From JBHIYN01 sp041984235 (GTDB lineage: Bacteria > Pseudomonadota > Gammaproteobacteria > Ga0077536), in contig JBHIYN010000002.1 in NCBI GenBank assembly GCA_041984235.1, forward strand, positions 124,001 to 188,000: 64,000 bases of DNA, given 5' to 3'. A program made the translations under genes and the position numbers. This document shows, piece by piece, positions 49,701-60,006 of the stretch (position 1 is its first letter; each line of letters opens with the position of its first letter). The notes under the pieces were generated by a model. It ran no database searches and was not told the DNA's origin. It worked only from the letters and a program-made list of their open reading frames with translations.

Positions 49701-50357
49701 TTACTCGGCGCGCCGGTAGAAACGCTCCAGCTGCAGCTCCGGCGAGGACGCACGCTGGCGGTAGCCAATCGTCATGCGCAGACGATCCTCGCCGCCGTCG
49801 AGCTCGTAGCGCTCGACCAGCTTGCCGCCGACGTGCAGCGTGGTCTCGATCACCATCGCCTGGTCCTCGATGTAGGACAGCGAGCGTCCGAAATCGTCGT
49901 CGGTAATCTCGGTCCCGCGTACGGAGAATGCGCGTCCCGACGGATTGATGGTCAGCAGGCGGCGGTGCTCCCCGTCATAGAGAATCGCGATCCGCCGCGA
50001 CACGTAGATCTTGATGCTGCGGGCGTCGGCGATGGCGACGACGTCGGGATCGGCATACCAGTCGTCGGAGCGCGCATCCTCGCGGATCATCTCCAGCGCC
50101 GCGTCGGCCTGCGCCTGGAAACGGTTGTTGCTGGTCGGCTTGTTGTCGTCGAACTGCTTGCCCTTGGCGGCGCGGCGCGCCTCGTTGAGCGCCGCGGCGT
50201 AGGCACGCCCGGCCTCGGCGACGTCGTCGGAGGCCTCCTCGTCGAGCTGCCAGGTGCCGTTCAGGACCGGCGTCGCCGCAGCCGCGCCCGCCATCAGCAG
50301 CAGGGCGAGGACGCACAGCGTCAGGCGGAGGCGGCGAACGGGTCGATTGCTGGTCAT
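49701..50357 (-). CDS. Exported protein of unknown function
   Basis: A 218-aa protein with signal peptide (LTLCVLALLLMAGAAAA), then LNGTWQLDEEASDDVAE, which recalls lipocalin-like extracellular proteins (DUF-type 'GTW+LD'), and a beta-rich C half (VSRRIAILYDGEHRRLLTINPSGR). No family was recognised with certainty. Convergent with the cytochrome b561 gene (stops within six bases) and divergent from nothing nearby; it stands alone on its strand. Confidence 0.6.
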   Translation of the reverse strand: MTSNRPVRRLRLTLCVLALLLMAGAAAATPVLNGTWQLDEEASDDVAEAGRAYAAALNEARRAAKGKQFDDNKPTSNNRFQAQADAALEMIREDARSDDWYADPDVVAIADARSIKIYVSRRIAILYDGEHRRLLTINPSGRAFSVRGTEITDDDFGRSLSYIEDQAMVIETTLHVGGKLVERYELDGGEDRLRMTIGYRQRASSPELQLERFYRRAE

Positions 50358-50418
50358 GCGGCGGCGATCGTATGGCGATGGCGTGATTCTAACGCGCGGG
50401 CAGCAACCTCCGACGCCG

Positions 50419-51504
50419 TCACGCGCCGGCCGGCGCGGTCAACTCGGCGAGCGCTGCGAGCAGGCTGGCACAGGCCTGTTCGTCGCCCACGGTGATACGC
50501 AGGTAATCGGCGATGCGCGGCTGCGTGAAGTGGCGCACGAGAATAGCGCGCTCACGCAGCCCGTCACGGAGTGCGGCCGCGGCGTGCGCCGGGTGGCGGG
50601 CGAACACGAAATTGGCGCTGGACGGCAGCACCTCGAAGCCCATTGCGCGCAGCTCGGTGCTGAGCCGCTCGCGCGAGCGCACGATGCGGTCGCGCGTGCT
50701 CTCGAAGTACGCCTCGTCCTCCAGCGCGGCCTGTGCCCCGGCCAGAGCGAGGCGGTCCAGGGGGTAGGAGTTGAAGCAGCCCTTGACCGTGTTGAGCGCC
50801 GCGATCAGGTCGGCGTCGCCGATCGCGATACCGACCCGCAGGCCCGCCAGCGATCGGGATTTCGACAGCGTCTGCACCACCAGCAGGTTGCGGAACTCGC
50901 GCACCAGGGACACCGCACTCTCGGCGCCGAAATCGACGTAGGCCTCGTCGACCAGCACCACCGCATCAGGCTGACCGGCGAGCAGTCGGCGCAGCGCCGC
51001 GAGCGGCAGCGCGAGGCCGGTCGGTGCGTTGGGGTTGGCGACGACCACGCCACCCGCCGGCCGCAGGTAGTGGTCGACCCGGATCGCGAGATCGTCGCCC
51101 AGCGGCACCGTGTGATAGTCGATGCCGTAGAGGCTGCAGTAGACCGGGTAGAAGCTGTAGGTCACGTCCGGGAACAGCAGCGGGCGCGGGCGCCGCAGCA
51201 GGCCGAGGAAGGCATGCGCCAGGACTTCGTCCGAGCCGTTGCCGAGAAACACGTTGTCGGGCTCCAGCGCGTGGCGTGCGGCGATGACACGGCGCAGTGC
51301 CAGCCCCTCCGGATCCGGGTACAGGCGCAGGTCGGCATTGGCCGCCTCGCGCAGGGCCGCGAGCGCCTGCGGCGACGGCGGGTAGGGGTTCTCGTTGGTG
51401 TTGAGCTTGATCACCGAGCCGTCGCGCGGCTGCTCGCCGGGCACGTAGGGACTCAGGCCCCGGATGCCTTCACTCCAGAACTGCTTCATGTCGTCCACTG
51501 CCAT
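50419..51504 (-). CDS. hisC: Histidinol-phosphate aminotransferase (HisC-like)
   Basis: A 361-aa fold-type I PLP aminotransferase of HisC size. IKLNTNENPYPPSPQ, NPNAPTGLALPLAALRR, VLVDEAYVDFG and the PLP-lysine region TLSKSRSLAGLRVG (Lys near residue 217) are the HisC hallmarks. HisC makes histidinol phosphate from imidazole-acetol phosphate; relatives also act on aromatic amino acids. There are no other his genes here, so it may be a second copy with a broader role. Confidence 0.88.
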   Translation of the reverse strand: MAVDDMKQFWSEGIRGLSPYVPGEQPRDGSVIKLNTNENPYPPSPQALAALREAANADLRLYPDPEGLALRRVIAARHALEPDNVFLGNGSDEVLAHAFLGLLRRPRPLLFPDVTYSFYPVYCSLYGIDYHTVPLGDDLAIRVDHYLRPAGGVVVANPNAPTGLALPLAALRRLLAGQPDAVVLVDEAYVDFGAESAVSLVREFRNLLVVQTLSKSRSLAGLRVGIAIGDADLIAALNTVKGCFNSYPLDRLALAGAQAALEDEAYFESTRDRIVRSRERLSTELRAMGFEVLPSSANFVFARHPAHAAAALRDGLRERAILVRHFTQPRIADYLRITVGDEQACASLLAALAELTAPAGA

Positions 51505-51534
51505 GACCCGGCCGGCGTGCCGCGCGCGGCCTGC

Positions 51535-53328
<1,794 letters not shown>

Positions 53329-53446
53329 GGCGGGGCTCTCCTGTGCGGTCTGCGCGGCCGGCGCGGGCGCCTATTCTACGGGGCGCGGACGGGCGCGGCT
53401 CACACCCACGGCCATGCCGCCCCCCCCCACCCGCGCCGCGGGCACG

Positions 53447-54394
53447 CTAGCGCGGCAGGGCGTCGAGCGCGGCGCAGATCTCGTAACACAGCCCCAGCAC
53501 GGGAGCTTCCAGTCCCGCCCGGGCGGCCTCGCTGACCGCGTAGCCGAGGGTCTCGTGAACCTCCAGCCGGCGCCCGGCCTCCAGGTCCTGCAGCGACGAC
53601 ATGCGGTGATTGGGCGCCTTGGCGAGCATGTCGCGGCCGACCTCGGCGACGCGCGCCGCGGCCTGCTCCGGCGGCAGGGTGGCGATGCTCGCCACCGGCA
53701 TCGGCGAGACGTCGGCCAGCGTGACGCCGCGTGCCGCGGCCAGCGCGGCGGTCTCGCGGATGATGCGCGCGCCGAGCGCCGCGAATCGCGCCTCGGAGAG
53801 GCACACCCCGGTGGTCGAACGCGCGATCACGCTGAGTGCGAACAGCGCCACCCAGCCGACGAACTTGGACCACTCGACCGCGGCGATGTCCGCACTCAGC
53901 GCGCTGACGATGCCGGCACGATTGAAGGCGTCCACGATCTCGCCGCTGGCGGGATCGGGGCCGCCGAGGTGCACGCACACGTTGCGCGTGAACAGCACGG
54001 TGCCATCGGCGACCAGCTCGCCGCTGAAATTGGCCATGCAGCCGACCACGCGCTCGCGCCCGAACTGCGCTGCGAGCTGTTCGTTCTTGAGCACGCCGTT
54101 GGCCAGCGAGAGCACCGCGCGTGGCGTGATGCCGGCGGCGCCGGCCAGCGCCTGCTCCATGTGGTAGGTCTTCACCGCGTAGACCAGCACGCCGTCGTCC
54201 TGTGCCGGGTCCAGTGTCTCGGAAGGGGTGCAGGGCAGCGCGAACTCGCGCAGGCCGTAGACGCGCAGGCCGTTGCGCGCGAGCCACGCCGCGCGCTCGC
54301 CGCGCGCGATCAGGCGCACGGCATGCCCGGCGTCGATCAGGTGCGCACCGAGTATGGTGCCGAGCGCGCCGGCACCGACGATGGTGAAACGCAT
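53447..54394 (-). CDS. Ketopantoate reductase-like protein (ApbA/PanE family)
   Basis: A 315-aa NADP-dependent reductase: MRFTIVGAGALGTILGAHL (Rossmann), VYAVKTYHMEQAL, and the C-terminal EWSKFVGWVALFALSVIARSTTGVCL, the substrate-binding helical domain with the catalytic Lys. PanE makes pantoate from ketopantoate for coenzyme A; paralogues reduce other 2-oxo acids, and many genomes have several. Same strand as the acyl-CoA dehydrogenase. Confidence 0.85.
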   Translation of the reverse strand: MRFTIVGAGALGTILGAHLIDAGHAVRLIARGERAAWLARNGLRVYGLREFALPCTPSETLDPAQDDGVLVYAVKTYHMEQALAGAAGITPRAVLSLANGVLKNEQLAAQFGRERVVGCMANFSGELVADGTVLFTRNVCVHLGGPDPASGEIVDAFNRAGIVSALSADIAAVEWSKFVGWVALFALSVIARSTTGVCLSEARFAALGARIIRETAALAAARGVTLADVSPMPVASIATLPPEQAAARVAEVGRDMLAKAPNHRMSSLQDLEAGRRLEVHETLGYAVSEAARAGLEAPVLGLCYEICAALDALPR

Positions 54395-54486
54395 GCCCTG
54401 TCCCCTGCGGTTGCTTGTCGGGGCGTCTACCGACCCCGGCCTCGGACTTTAGCCCATCGCGGCGTCCGCGTCGCCGCGGCCGCCGC

Positions 54487-55125
54487 TCAGCGCGATGTGC
54501 GCCGCCCGCGCGCGGCGAGCAGCAGCATGGCCGAGGTCAGCAGCCACGCTGCCGGCGGTAACGGGACCGTGAAGGCGTTGTCGAAATAGCTCACGAAATG
54601 CAGGTCGAAGTAATCGCGCCCCAGCCCGAACTCGAGCCACTGGCCGCGATCGTAGGTGCTGGACGAAGCGGCCCCGAACACGCCGTTGTCGGTGCTGAAC
54701 TCGAGCACGTAGAAGCTCTCCGGCGTCACCGGCACCGGGCCGAAGCGAAACTCCGCCCAACCCGTGCGGCTGGTGCCGGTATCGAGAAAGAAGGTATCGG
54801 TGGCGAGCACCGCACCCCCGGCGTAGCCGAAGTCCTCGATGTCATCGGCCGCGTAGAGCGCGAAGCTCACGTCGGCCGTGTAGTCGAGCGCGCCGCCGCC
54901 GCCCGCAATGAGGGCAGCCACGTTGTACAGGTAGACGTCGACGCCGGCGAGGTTGTCCGCGGCCGGGCGGAACGACTGCGCGGCGGTCCCGCTGACGCCG
55001 CCGCTGACTCCGGCGCCCGCGCTCAGGCCGCGTTGGTCCTCGACCAGGGCGGCGCCGGCGGCGCCGCTCGCGAGGCACAGCAGGACGGCCAGCACGAGGC
55101 GTGCAGGGTGGCATTTCGGTGTCAT
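54487..55125 (-). CDS. Exported protein with C-terminal VPLPxAAWLL (PEP-CTERM-like) sorting signal
   Basis: A 212-aa protein with a signal peptide (LVLAVLLCLASGAAGA) and a beta-rich middle (FALYAADDIEDFGYAGGAVL, GTSRTGWAEFRFGPVPV, SFYVLEFSTDNGVFG). The C terminus is VPLPPAAWLLTSAMLLLAARGRR: proline-rich motif, hydrophobic helix and Arg cluster (quoted in parts). This is the second VPLPA-type tail in the window, so an exosortase should be encoded elsewhere. No functional domain recognised. Confidence 0.7.
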   Translation of the reverse strand: MTPKCHPARLVLAVLLCLASGAAGAALVEDQRGLSAGAGVSGGVSGTAAQSFRPAADNLAGVDVYLYNVAALIAGGGGALDYTADVSFALYAADDIEDFGYAGGAVLATDTFFLDTGTSRTGWAEFRFGPVPVTPESFYVLEFSTDNGVFGAASSSTYDRGQWLEFGLGRDYFDLHFVSYFDNAFTVPLPPAAWLLTSAMLLLAARGRRTSR

Positions 55126-55222
55126 GGCGTATTCCGGGAGTATGGATGGCGTGCGCACCCTCGCACGGCACTGCGCGATAGTGAAGTGTCGCCGTGACGT
55201 GGTTCGCACAACTCGCGGCGCC

Positions 55223-55963
55223 TCAGGGTGCGCCGCGATCGAGGCGCTGCGCCAGCGCCCGCAGTGTCCTGATCCGCTCCGGCCCGGAGGGGTGCGAAGA
55301 CAGGAAGGCACTGCGCGCAGTACCGGCCTGCCTTGCCAGGGACTCGTGGAGACGCACCGCGCCCTCGGCCTCGAAGCCGGCCTCGATCGCCCAGATCACG
55401 CCCAGGTAGTCCGCCTCCCGCTCGTTGTCGCGACTGTAGCCGCTCTGCACGGCGCGCACCGTGAGGCCGCTGAGGGTGTGGGCGGCGGGCACGCCCAGAC
55501 CGCCGAGGACGATGCCGCCGATGGCGCCGAGCGCACTGCCGGAACGTCGTGTGCGCGCGTTGCTGGCGCCGTGGTCGAGCTTGAGATGAGCCAGCTCGTG
55601 CCCGAGCAGAGCCGCCGCTGCATGCATGTCCTCGCCGACCACCTCGAGCATGGCGAGGTTGACGCCGACGACCCGCTCACCGCGTTCGCCGACCGCGGCG
55701 AAGGCATTGGGCGCATCGCCCGTGACCACGACCAGCTCGGCATCACTCTCGGCGACCTCCTCGATGGCCTGCTCGACCGCGTACAGGCGGCGCATCTGTG
55801 CCGTCTGCAGCCGTGCCAGCTCACGCCCGTCAGCCGTGCCGAGCACCACCTCCTCGCCTCCAGCGCGCGCCACGTCGGCGACCCGCCAGGCGTGCTCGAA
55901 AGGCTCGGCCGCGGCCACCACGGCGACGCCGGCGACGAGTAGGACCAGCCCGGCGCGCGCCAT
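55223..55963 (-). CDS. M48 family metalloprotease
   Basis: A 246-aa exported or membrane-attached zinc peptidase. The N terminus is a hydrophobic signal (LVLLVAGVAVVAAA), the active site is LLGHELAHLKLDH (HExxH), and the third ligand lies in NEREADYLGVIWAIEAG. Its small size and AVEQAIEEV-type helices resemble LoiP/BepA-like proteases that act on misfolded outer-membrane proteins. Divergent from cinA. A hydrophobic segment (ALGAIGGIVLGGLGVPAAHT) lies after the active site. Confidence 0.88.
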   Translation of the reverse strand: MARAGLVLLVAGVAVVAAAEPFEHAWRVADVARAGGEEVVLGTADGRELARLQTAQMRRLYAVEQAIEEVAESDAELVVVTGDAPNAFAAVGERGERVVGVNLAMLEVVGEDMHAAAALLGHELAHLKLDHGASNARTRRSGSALGAIGGIVLGGLGVPAAHTLSGLTVRAVQSGYSRDNEREADYLGVIWAIEAGFEAEGAVRLHESLARQAGTARSAFLSSHPSGPERIRTLRALAQRLDRGAP

Positions 55964-56075
55964 GGCCGCATGCCGGCCGGCGCACGCCAGCATCGTCCGT
56001 ACGCGGCCCCCGAAGCGACGATTGCGGCTACACTCGATGCCCGGAACGTTCGCCATACCAGAGGATACCCGCGAG

Positions 56076-57305
56076 ATGCGCTGCGAAGTGGTCGCCATCG
56101 GCACCGAGCTGCTGCTCGGCCAGATCATCGACACCAATTCGTCCTGGATCGGCGAGCAGCTCGCCATGAACGGTATCGACTCACTCTACCAGACCAAGGT
56201 CGGAGACAATCACGCGCGCATCGTCGCCACCCTGCGCCAGGCGCTGCAGCGCTCCGACGCGGTCATCTGCTGCGGCGGCCTGGGCCCGACGCAGGACGAC
56301 ATCACGCGCGAAGCGATCGCCGAGGTAATGGGCGTAGCGCTCGAGTTCCACCAGGAGATCGCCGATCACATCCGGCACATCTTCGAGTCGCGCGGGCGCA
56401 CCATGCCGGACAACAACCTGCGCCAGGCGCAGATCCCGGCCGGCGCCAGCGCGATCCCCGAGCAGCCCGGCACCGCGCCCGGACTGGTGTGCCCGGTCGA
56501 CGGCAAGGTCATCTACGCGGTGCCCGGCGTACCCTACGAGATGCACCAGATGATGCACGGCACGATCCTGCCGGACCTGATCCGCCGTGCCGGCCTCAAG
56601 GCCGTCATCCGCAGCCGCGTGCTGCGCACCTGGGGGCACAGCGAATCACGCCTGGCCGAGCTGCTCGCGCCACACATCGAGGAGCTCGACCAGCGCGGCA
56701 ACCCGACCCTGGCCTTTCTCGCCAGCGGCATCGAGGGACTCAAGGTCCGCATCACCGCCAAGGGCGATGCCGAGGCCGACGTCGAGCGCCTCATCGAGGA
56801 GGAAGAGCAGCGCGTGCGCGCCGTGCTCGGCGATACCGTGTTCGGCATCGACGAGCAGACCATGGAATCGGTGGTACTGGATGCCCTGCGCGAACGCGGG
56901 CTCTCGGTCGCCCTGGTCGAGGTCACCAGCGGCGGCATCGCCGCGGTCCGCCTGTCGGCACTGGATCCGCGCGGCGAGGTGTTTCGCGGCAGCATCGTCG
57001 CGGTCTCGGGGCAGGTGCGCGAGAGCGTGCTCGGCGTACCCCACGACATGCTCGGCACCCCGGAGGCGGCCAAGCACCTGGCGGAGTCGGTGCGCCGCGT
57101 GTTCGGTGCCGACATCGGCCTGTCGACCACCGGCGCGCACGATCTCGGCGAAGGCGGTGCCGCCGGCCAGACCTTCCTCGGCATCGCCGATGCAGAGGGT
57201 GCGGTGATCGAGCGTGTGCGCCTGCCCGGCGATCGCGAGCGCGTGCGGCAGTTCAGCGTCATCAGCCTGCTCAACGCGCTGCGCCTGCGCCTGGCACCGG
57301 CCTGA
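56076..57305 (+). CDS. cinA: CinA: competence/damage-inducible protein A, nicotinamide mononucleotide deamidase type
   Basis: A 409-aa CinA with both domains: the N-terminal MoaB/MogA-like COG1058 domain (VVAIGTELLLGQIIDTNSSW, CCGGLGPTQDDITREAIAE) and the C-terminal amidohydrolase domain (residues about 255-400: TVFGIDEQTMESVVLDAL, TTGAHDLGEGGAAGQTF). It deamidates nicotinamide mononucleotide in NAD recycling. The start at 56076 gives the canonical MxxEVVAIGTELL and has a GAGG site upstream. The C-terminal active-site Lys/Ser motif (usually TGGL) appears as TSGG. First gene of an operon through the ion channel gene. Confidence 0.93.
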   Translation: MRCEVVAIGTELLLGQIIDTNSSWIGEQLAMNGIDSLYQTKVGDNHARIVATLRQALQRSDAVICCGGLGPTQDDITREAIAEVMGVALEFHQEIADHIRHIFESRGRTMPDNNLRQAQIPAGASAIPEQPGTAPGLVCPVDGKVIYAVPGVPYEMHQMMHGTILPDLIRRAGLKAVIRSRVLRTWGHSESRLAELLAPHIEELDQRGNPTLAFLASGIEGLKVRITAKGDAEADVERLIEEEEQRVRAVLGDTVFGIDEQTMESVVLDALRERGLSVALVEVTSGGIAAVRLSALDPRGEVFRGSIVAVSGQVRESVLGVPHDMLGTPEAAKHLAESVRRVFGADIGLSTTGAHDLGEGGAAGQTFLGIADAEGAVIERVRLPGDRERVRQFSVISLLNALRLRLAPA

Positions 57306-57348
57306 CGCACGGTTAGAATGTCGGGCAGGCAATAGCGGGGTTCACGCC

Positions 57349-57567
57349 ATGAAGATCGAGATCGAATACTGCGTGATGTGAAACTACGAGCCGAAAGCCC
57401 TCCGTGCGAGGGATCGGTTGCTGGCGCAGGGTGAGCACGAGGTGGTCCTGACCGAAGGGGGTGGCGGCGTGTTCGACATCACCGTAGACGGCCGCCTGGC
57501 CTTCTCCAAGAAGCAGGTCGGACGTTTCCCGACCGACGCCGAGATCGACGCGGTCCTCGGCGGCTGA
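57349..57567 (+). CDS. SelW/Rdx-family selenoprotein with CxxU motif
   Basis: Reading UGA at 57379-57381 as selenocysteine gives a 72-aa SelW/SelT/SelH-type protein: MKIEIEYC-V-M-Sec-NY, then GEHEVVLTEGGGGVFDITVDG and AFSKKQVGRFPTDAEID. The Cys8-x-x-Sec11 motif at the N terminus and the phrase GGVFDITVDG are diagnostic. Rdx proteins are small thioredoxin-fold redox proteins that bind glutathione. A conserved hairpin just after the UGA looks like a bacterial SECIS. It sits between cinA and an unknown gene, 9 bp before the latter; a standard annotation would miss it because it stops at residue 10. Confidence 0.88.
57391..57417 (+). promoter_or_regulatory. Bacterial SECIS-like hairpin of the SelW-type gene
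   Basis: CCCTC (57398-57402) pairs with GAGGG (57408-57412) around the five-base loop CGTGC, and a second stem of CCGA (57391-57394) with TCGG (57414-57417) encloses it. The loop is 21 bases from the UGA and contains the GU typical of bSECIS apices. Confidence 0.7.
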
Positions 57568-57576
57568 ACGCACGGT

Positions 57577-57846
57577 ATGCTGGTACGCGACTGGATCATC
57601 GAGCGCGTCGGTCGCGGCTATGTCAATTTCGAACGGCTCAGCGCGGAGCTGCTCGGCCGCGCGGAGAGCGCCGGCGTGAGCGTCTCCGCGCAGGAGATCA
57701 GGGTCGTGCTGGAGCGCATGATCCGCCGCGGCGAGATCGAATCCTGCCAGTTTTTGGCCGAGGACCAGCGCTACAGCCCGACGGTGTACGACGATTCCAA
57801 CATCTGGTGGTACTGGTTCCGCCTGCCTGCCCCAATCAGCCCCTGA
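57577..57846 (+). CDS. Hypothetical protein
   Basis: An 89-aa soluble protein starting nine bases after the SelW stop. The pattern SAQEIRVVLERMIRRGEIES resembles a short winged-helix-like segment, and the C-terminal half is aromatic (NIWWYWFRLPA). No family recognised. The tight spacing on both sides (next gene 28 bp away) supports co-transcription with cinA, selW and the amidase. Confidence 0.65.
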   Translation: MLVRDWIIERVGRGYVNFERLSAELLGRAESAGVSVSAQEIRVVLERMIRRGEIESCQFLAEDQRYSPTVYDDSNIWWYWFRLPAPISP

Positions 57847-57874
57847 TCCACACCCCGCCCCGGAGGATACCTGC

Positions 57875-59275
57875 ATGACGACGCTCGCCGAGCTGACCAC
57901 CGCGACCATGGCCGAAGTCGCGCCCCTGATCGAGCGCCGCGAAATCTCGCCGCTCGAACTGACCGACGCCATGCTCGCGCGCATCGAGGCCATCGACGGC
58001 CGCGTCGGCGCCTACCTGCTGGTCACGGCGGATCTCGCGCGTGAGCAGGCGCGCGCGGCCGAGCAGGAAATCGCCGCCGGCGAATATCGCGGCCCCCTGC
58101 ATGGCATTCCGATCGCGCTCAAGGACCTGGTCAACACCGCCGGCATCCCGACCACCTGCGCATCACCGATACTGCGCGAGTTCGTTCCCGGCTACGACGC
58201 CGCGGTGGTCGAGAAGCTCAACGCTGCCGGCGCGGTGACGCTGGGCAAGCTGGCCCTGACCGAGTTCGCGCTGTACGGCTACCATCCGCAGTTCGAACCG
58301 CCGCACAATCCCTGGCGGCTCGATCACTGGGCCGGCGTCTCCTCCTCCGGTTCCGGTGCGGCGACGGCGGCGTCGCTGTGCTTCGGCTGCCTGGGCACCG
58401 ATACCGGCGGCTCGATCCGTTTTCCGTCCGCCGCCTGCGGCGTGGTCGGAATCAAGCCGACTTTCGGCAAGGTCAGCCGTTACGGCGTGTTTCCGCTCGC
58501 CGATACCCTCGATCACATCGGGCCGATGACCCGCTCGGTGGCGGACGCCGCGGTCATGCTGGCGGTGCTGGAAGGGCGCGATCCGCGCGACGCGGCGACC
58601 CGCACCGACCCGCCGGGCGACTACGCGGCGGCGCTCGGCGCCGGTTGCGCCGGACTGCGGATAGGCGTCGATCGCGGCTATTGCACCACCGATACCGACG
58701 CGCAGATGTCGCAGGCCGTGTTCACCGCCCTCGATCTCATGAGCGACGCCGGTGCGACCGTGGTCGAGCTCAACGCGCCGGAGCTCGCCGACGCCGCCGA
58801 ACACTGGCTGGATGTCTGCGCGGTCGACGCCGTCATCGGCCACAAGGACTTCTACCCGCGGCACGCCGACGAGTACGGTCCCGCCTTCCGCGCCCTGCTC
58901 GAACATGGCACGCGGGTCAGCGCGGTCGATTATGCGCGCGCGACGCGCCAGCGCCAGGCGACCCGCGCGCTGCTCGACGAGCAGCTCGCCGGCCTTGACG
59001 TCATCGTCTGCCCGGCGATGCCGGCGCCGGCCGGTCCGCAGCCCGATCCACAGGCGGTGATGGCCGATGCCGACGTCGCCCCGCTGGTGCGCTACTCGGC
59101 GCCGACCAATTTCTCCGGCCACCCCAGCATCACGCTGCCCAACGGCTTCACCGGCGACCGCCTGCCGACCGCGATGCAGTTCATCGGCCGGCACGGCGAC
59201 GAGGCCGCGATCATCCGCGCCGCGGCCGCCTACGAGGCCCTCACCGACTGGCACACGCGGCGGCCGGCGCTGTGA
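57875..59275 (+). CDS. Amidase signature (AS) family hydrolase
   Basis: A 466-aa AS-family enzyme. The catalytic Lys lies in IALKDLVNTAG (near residue 81), the cis-Ser in VSSSGSGAATAASL and the nucleophile Ser in GTDTGGSIRFPSAACG. The family includes GatA and many amide hydrolases; without GatB/GatC neighbours and with this size it is more likely a catabolic amidase or nitrilase-pathway enzyme. Ribosome site CGGAGGAT. Belongs to the cinA operon. Confidence 0.9.
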   Translation: MTTLAELTTATMAEVAPLIERREISPLELTDAMLARIEAIDGRVGAYLLVTADLAREQARAAEQEIAAGEYRGPLHGIPIALKDLVNTAGIPTTCASPILREFVPGYDAAVVEKLNAAGAVTLGKLALTEFALYGYHPQFEPPHNPWRLDHWAGVSSSGSGAATAASLCFGCLGTDTGGSIRFPSAACGVVGIKPTFGKVSRYGVFPLADTLDHIGPMTRSVADAAVMLAVLEGRDPRDAATRTDPPGDYAAALGAGCAGLRIGVDRGYCTTDTDAQMSQAVFTALDLMSDAGATVVELNAPELADAAEHWLDVCAVDAVIGHKDFYPRHADEYGPAFRALLEHGTRVSAVDYARATRQRQATRALLDEQLAGLDVIVCPAMPAPAGPQPDPQAVMADADVAPLVRYSAPTNFSGHPSITLPNGFTGDRLPTAMQFIGRHGDEAAIIRAAAAYEALTDWHTRRPAL

Positions 59276-59285
59276 GCGCGTCGCG

Positions 59286-59987
59286 ATGACCGAGACACTG
59301 TTCCGCGACGACGCCTACCTGCGCACCTGCACGGCCACCGTGCTCGTCGCCGATGCCGCCGGCATCGTCCTCGACCGCACCGTGTTCTACCCCGAGGGTG
59401 GCGGTCAGCCCGGTGACATCGGCGCGTTGACGGCGAGCGACGGTACCCGCGTCGCCATCGTCGACACGCGCCGCGCCGACAACGGGGACATCCTCCACCT
59501 GCCCGCCGCCGACGCCACGCTGCCAGCCCCGGGCACGCAGGTGGAGGCTGCCATTGACTGGGACTATCGCTATCGCCACATGCGCACGCATACCTGCCTG
59601 CACCTGCTGTGCGCGCTGATCCCGCACGACGTCACCGGCGGCTCGATCACCCAGGACAAGGGCCGGCTCGACTTCGACATGAGCGAGAGCGTGGACAAGC
59701 CCGCGCTGGAGGCCGCCCTCAACGCGCTGATCCGTGCCGATCACGCGGTCGGTCATCGCTGGATCAGTGACGCACAGATGCAGGACAACATGGACCTGGT
59801 GCGCACGATGTCGGTAAAACCGCCGCTCGGCCAGGGCCAGGTACGGCTGATCGAGGTCGCCGGCGTCGACCTGCAGCCGTGCGGGGGCACCCATGTCGCG
59901 CGCACCGGCGAGATCGGCGCGGTGCGCATCGGCAAGGTCGAGAAGAAAGGACGGCAGAACCGCCGCGTCAACGTGCACCTGGATTGA
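59286..59987 (+). CDS. Alanyl-tRNA editing protein (AlaX type)
   Basis: A 233-aa protein like the editing domain of alanyl-tRNA synthetase. FYPEGGGQPGDIG, the zinc site HMRTHTCLHLL and CGGTHVARTGEIG give the expected HxxxH and CxxxH ligands. AlaX proteins hydrolyse Ser-tRNA(Ala) or Gly-tRNA(Ala) to prevent mistranslation. It starts 10 bp after the amidase gene and is probably co-transcribed. Cytosolic. Confidence 0.9.
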   Translation: MTETLFRDDAYLRTCTATVLVADAAGIVLDRTVFYPEGGGQPGDIGALTASDGTRVAIVDTRRADNGDILHLPAADATLPAPGTQVEAAIDWDYRYRHMRTHTCLHLLCALIPHDVTGGSITQDKGRLDFDMSESVDKPALEAALNALIRADHAVGHRWISDAQMQDNMDLVRTMSVKPPLGQGQVRLIEVAGVDLQPCGGTHVARTGEIGAVRIGKVEKKGRQNRRVNVHLD

Positions 59988-60006
59988 GTCAGCGAGGGCA
60001 ACAGGA

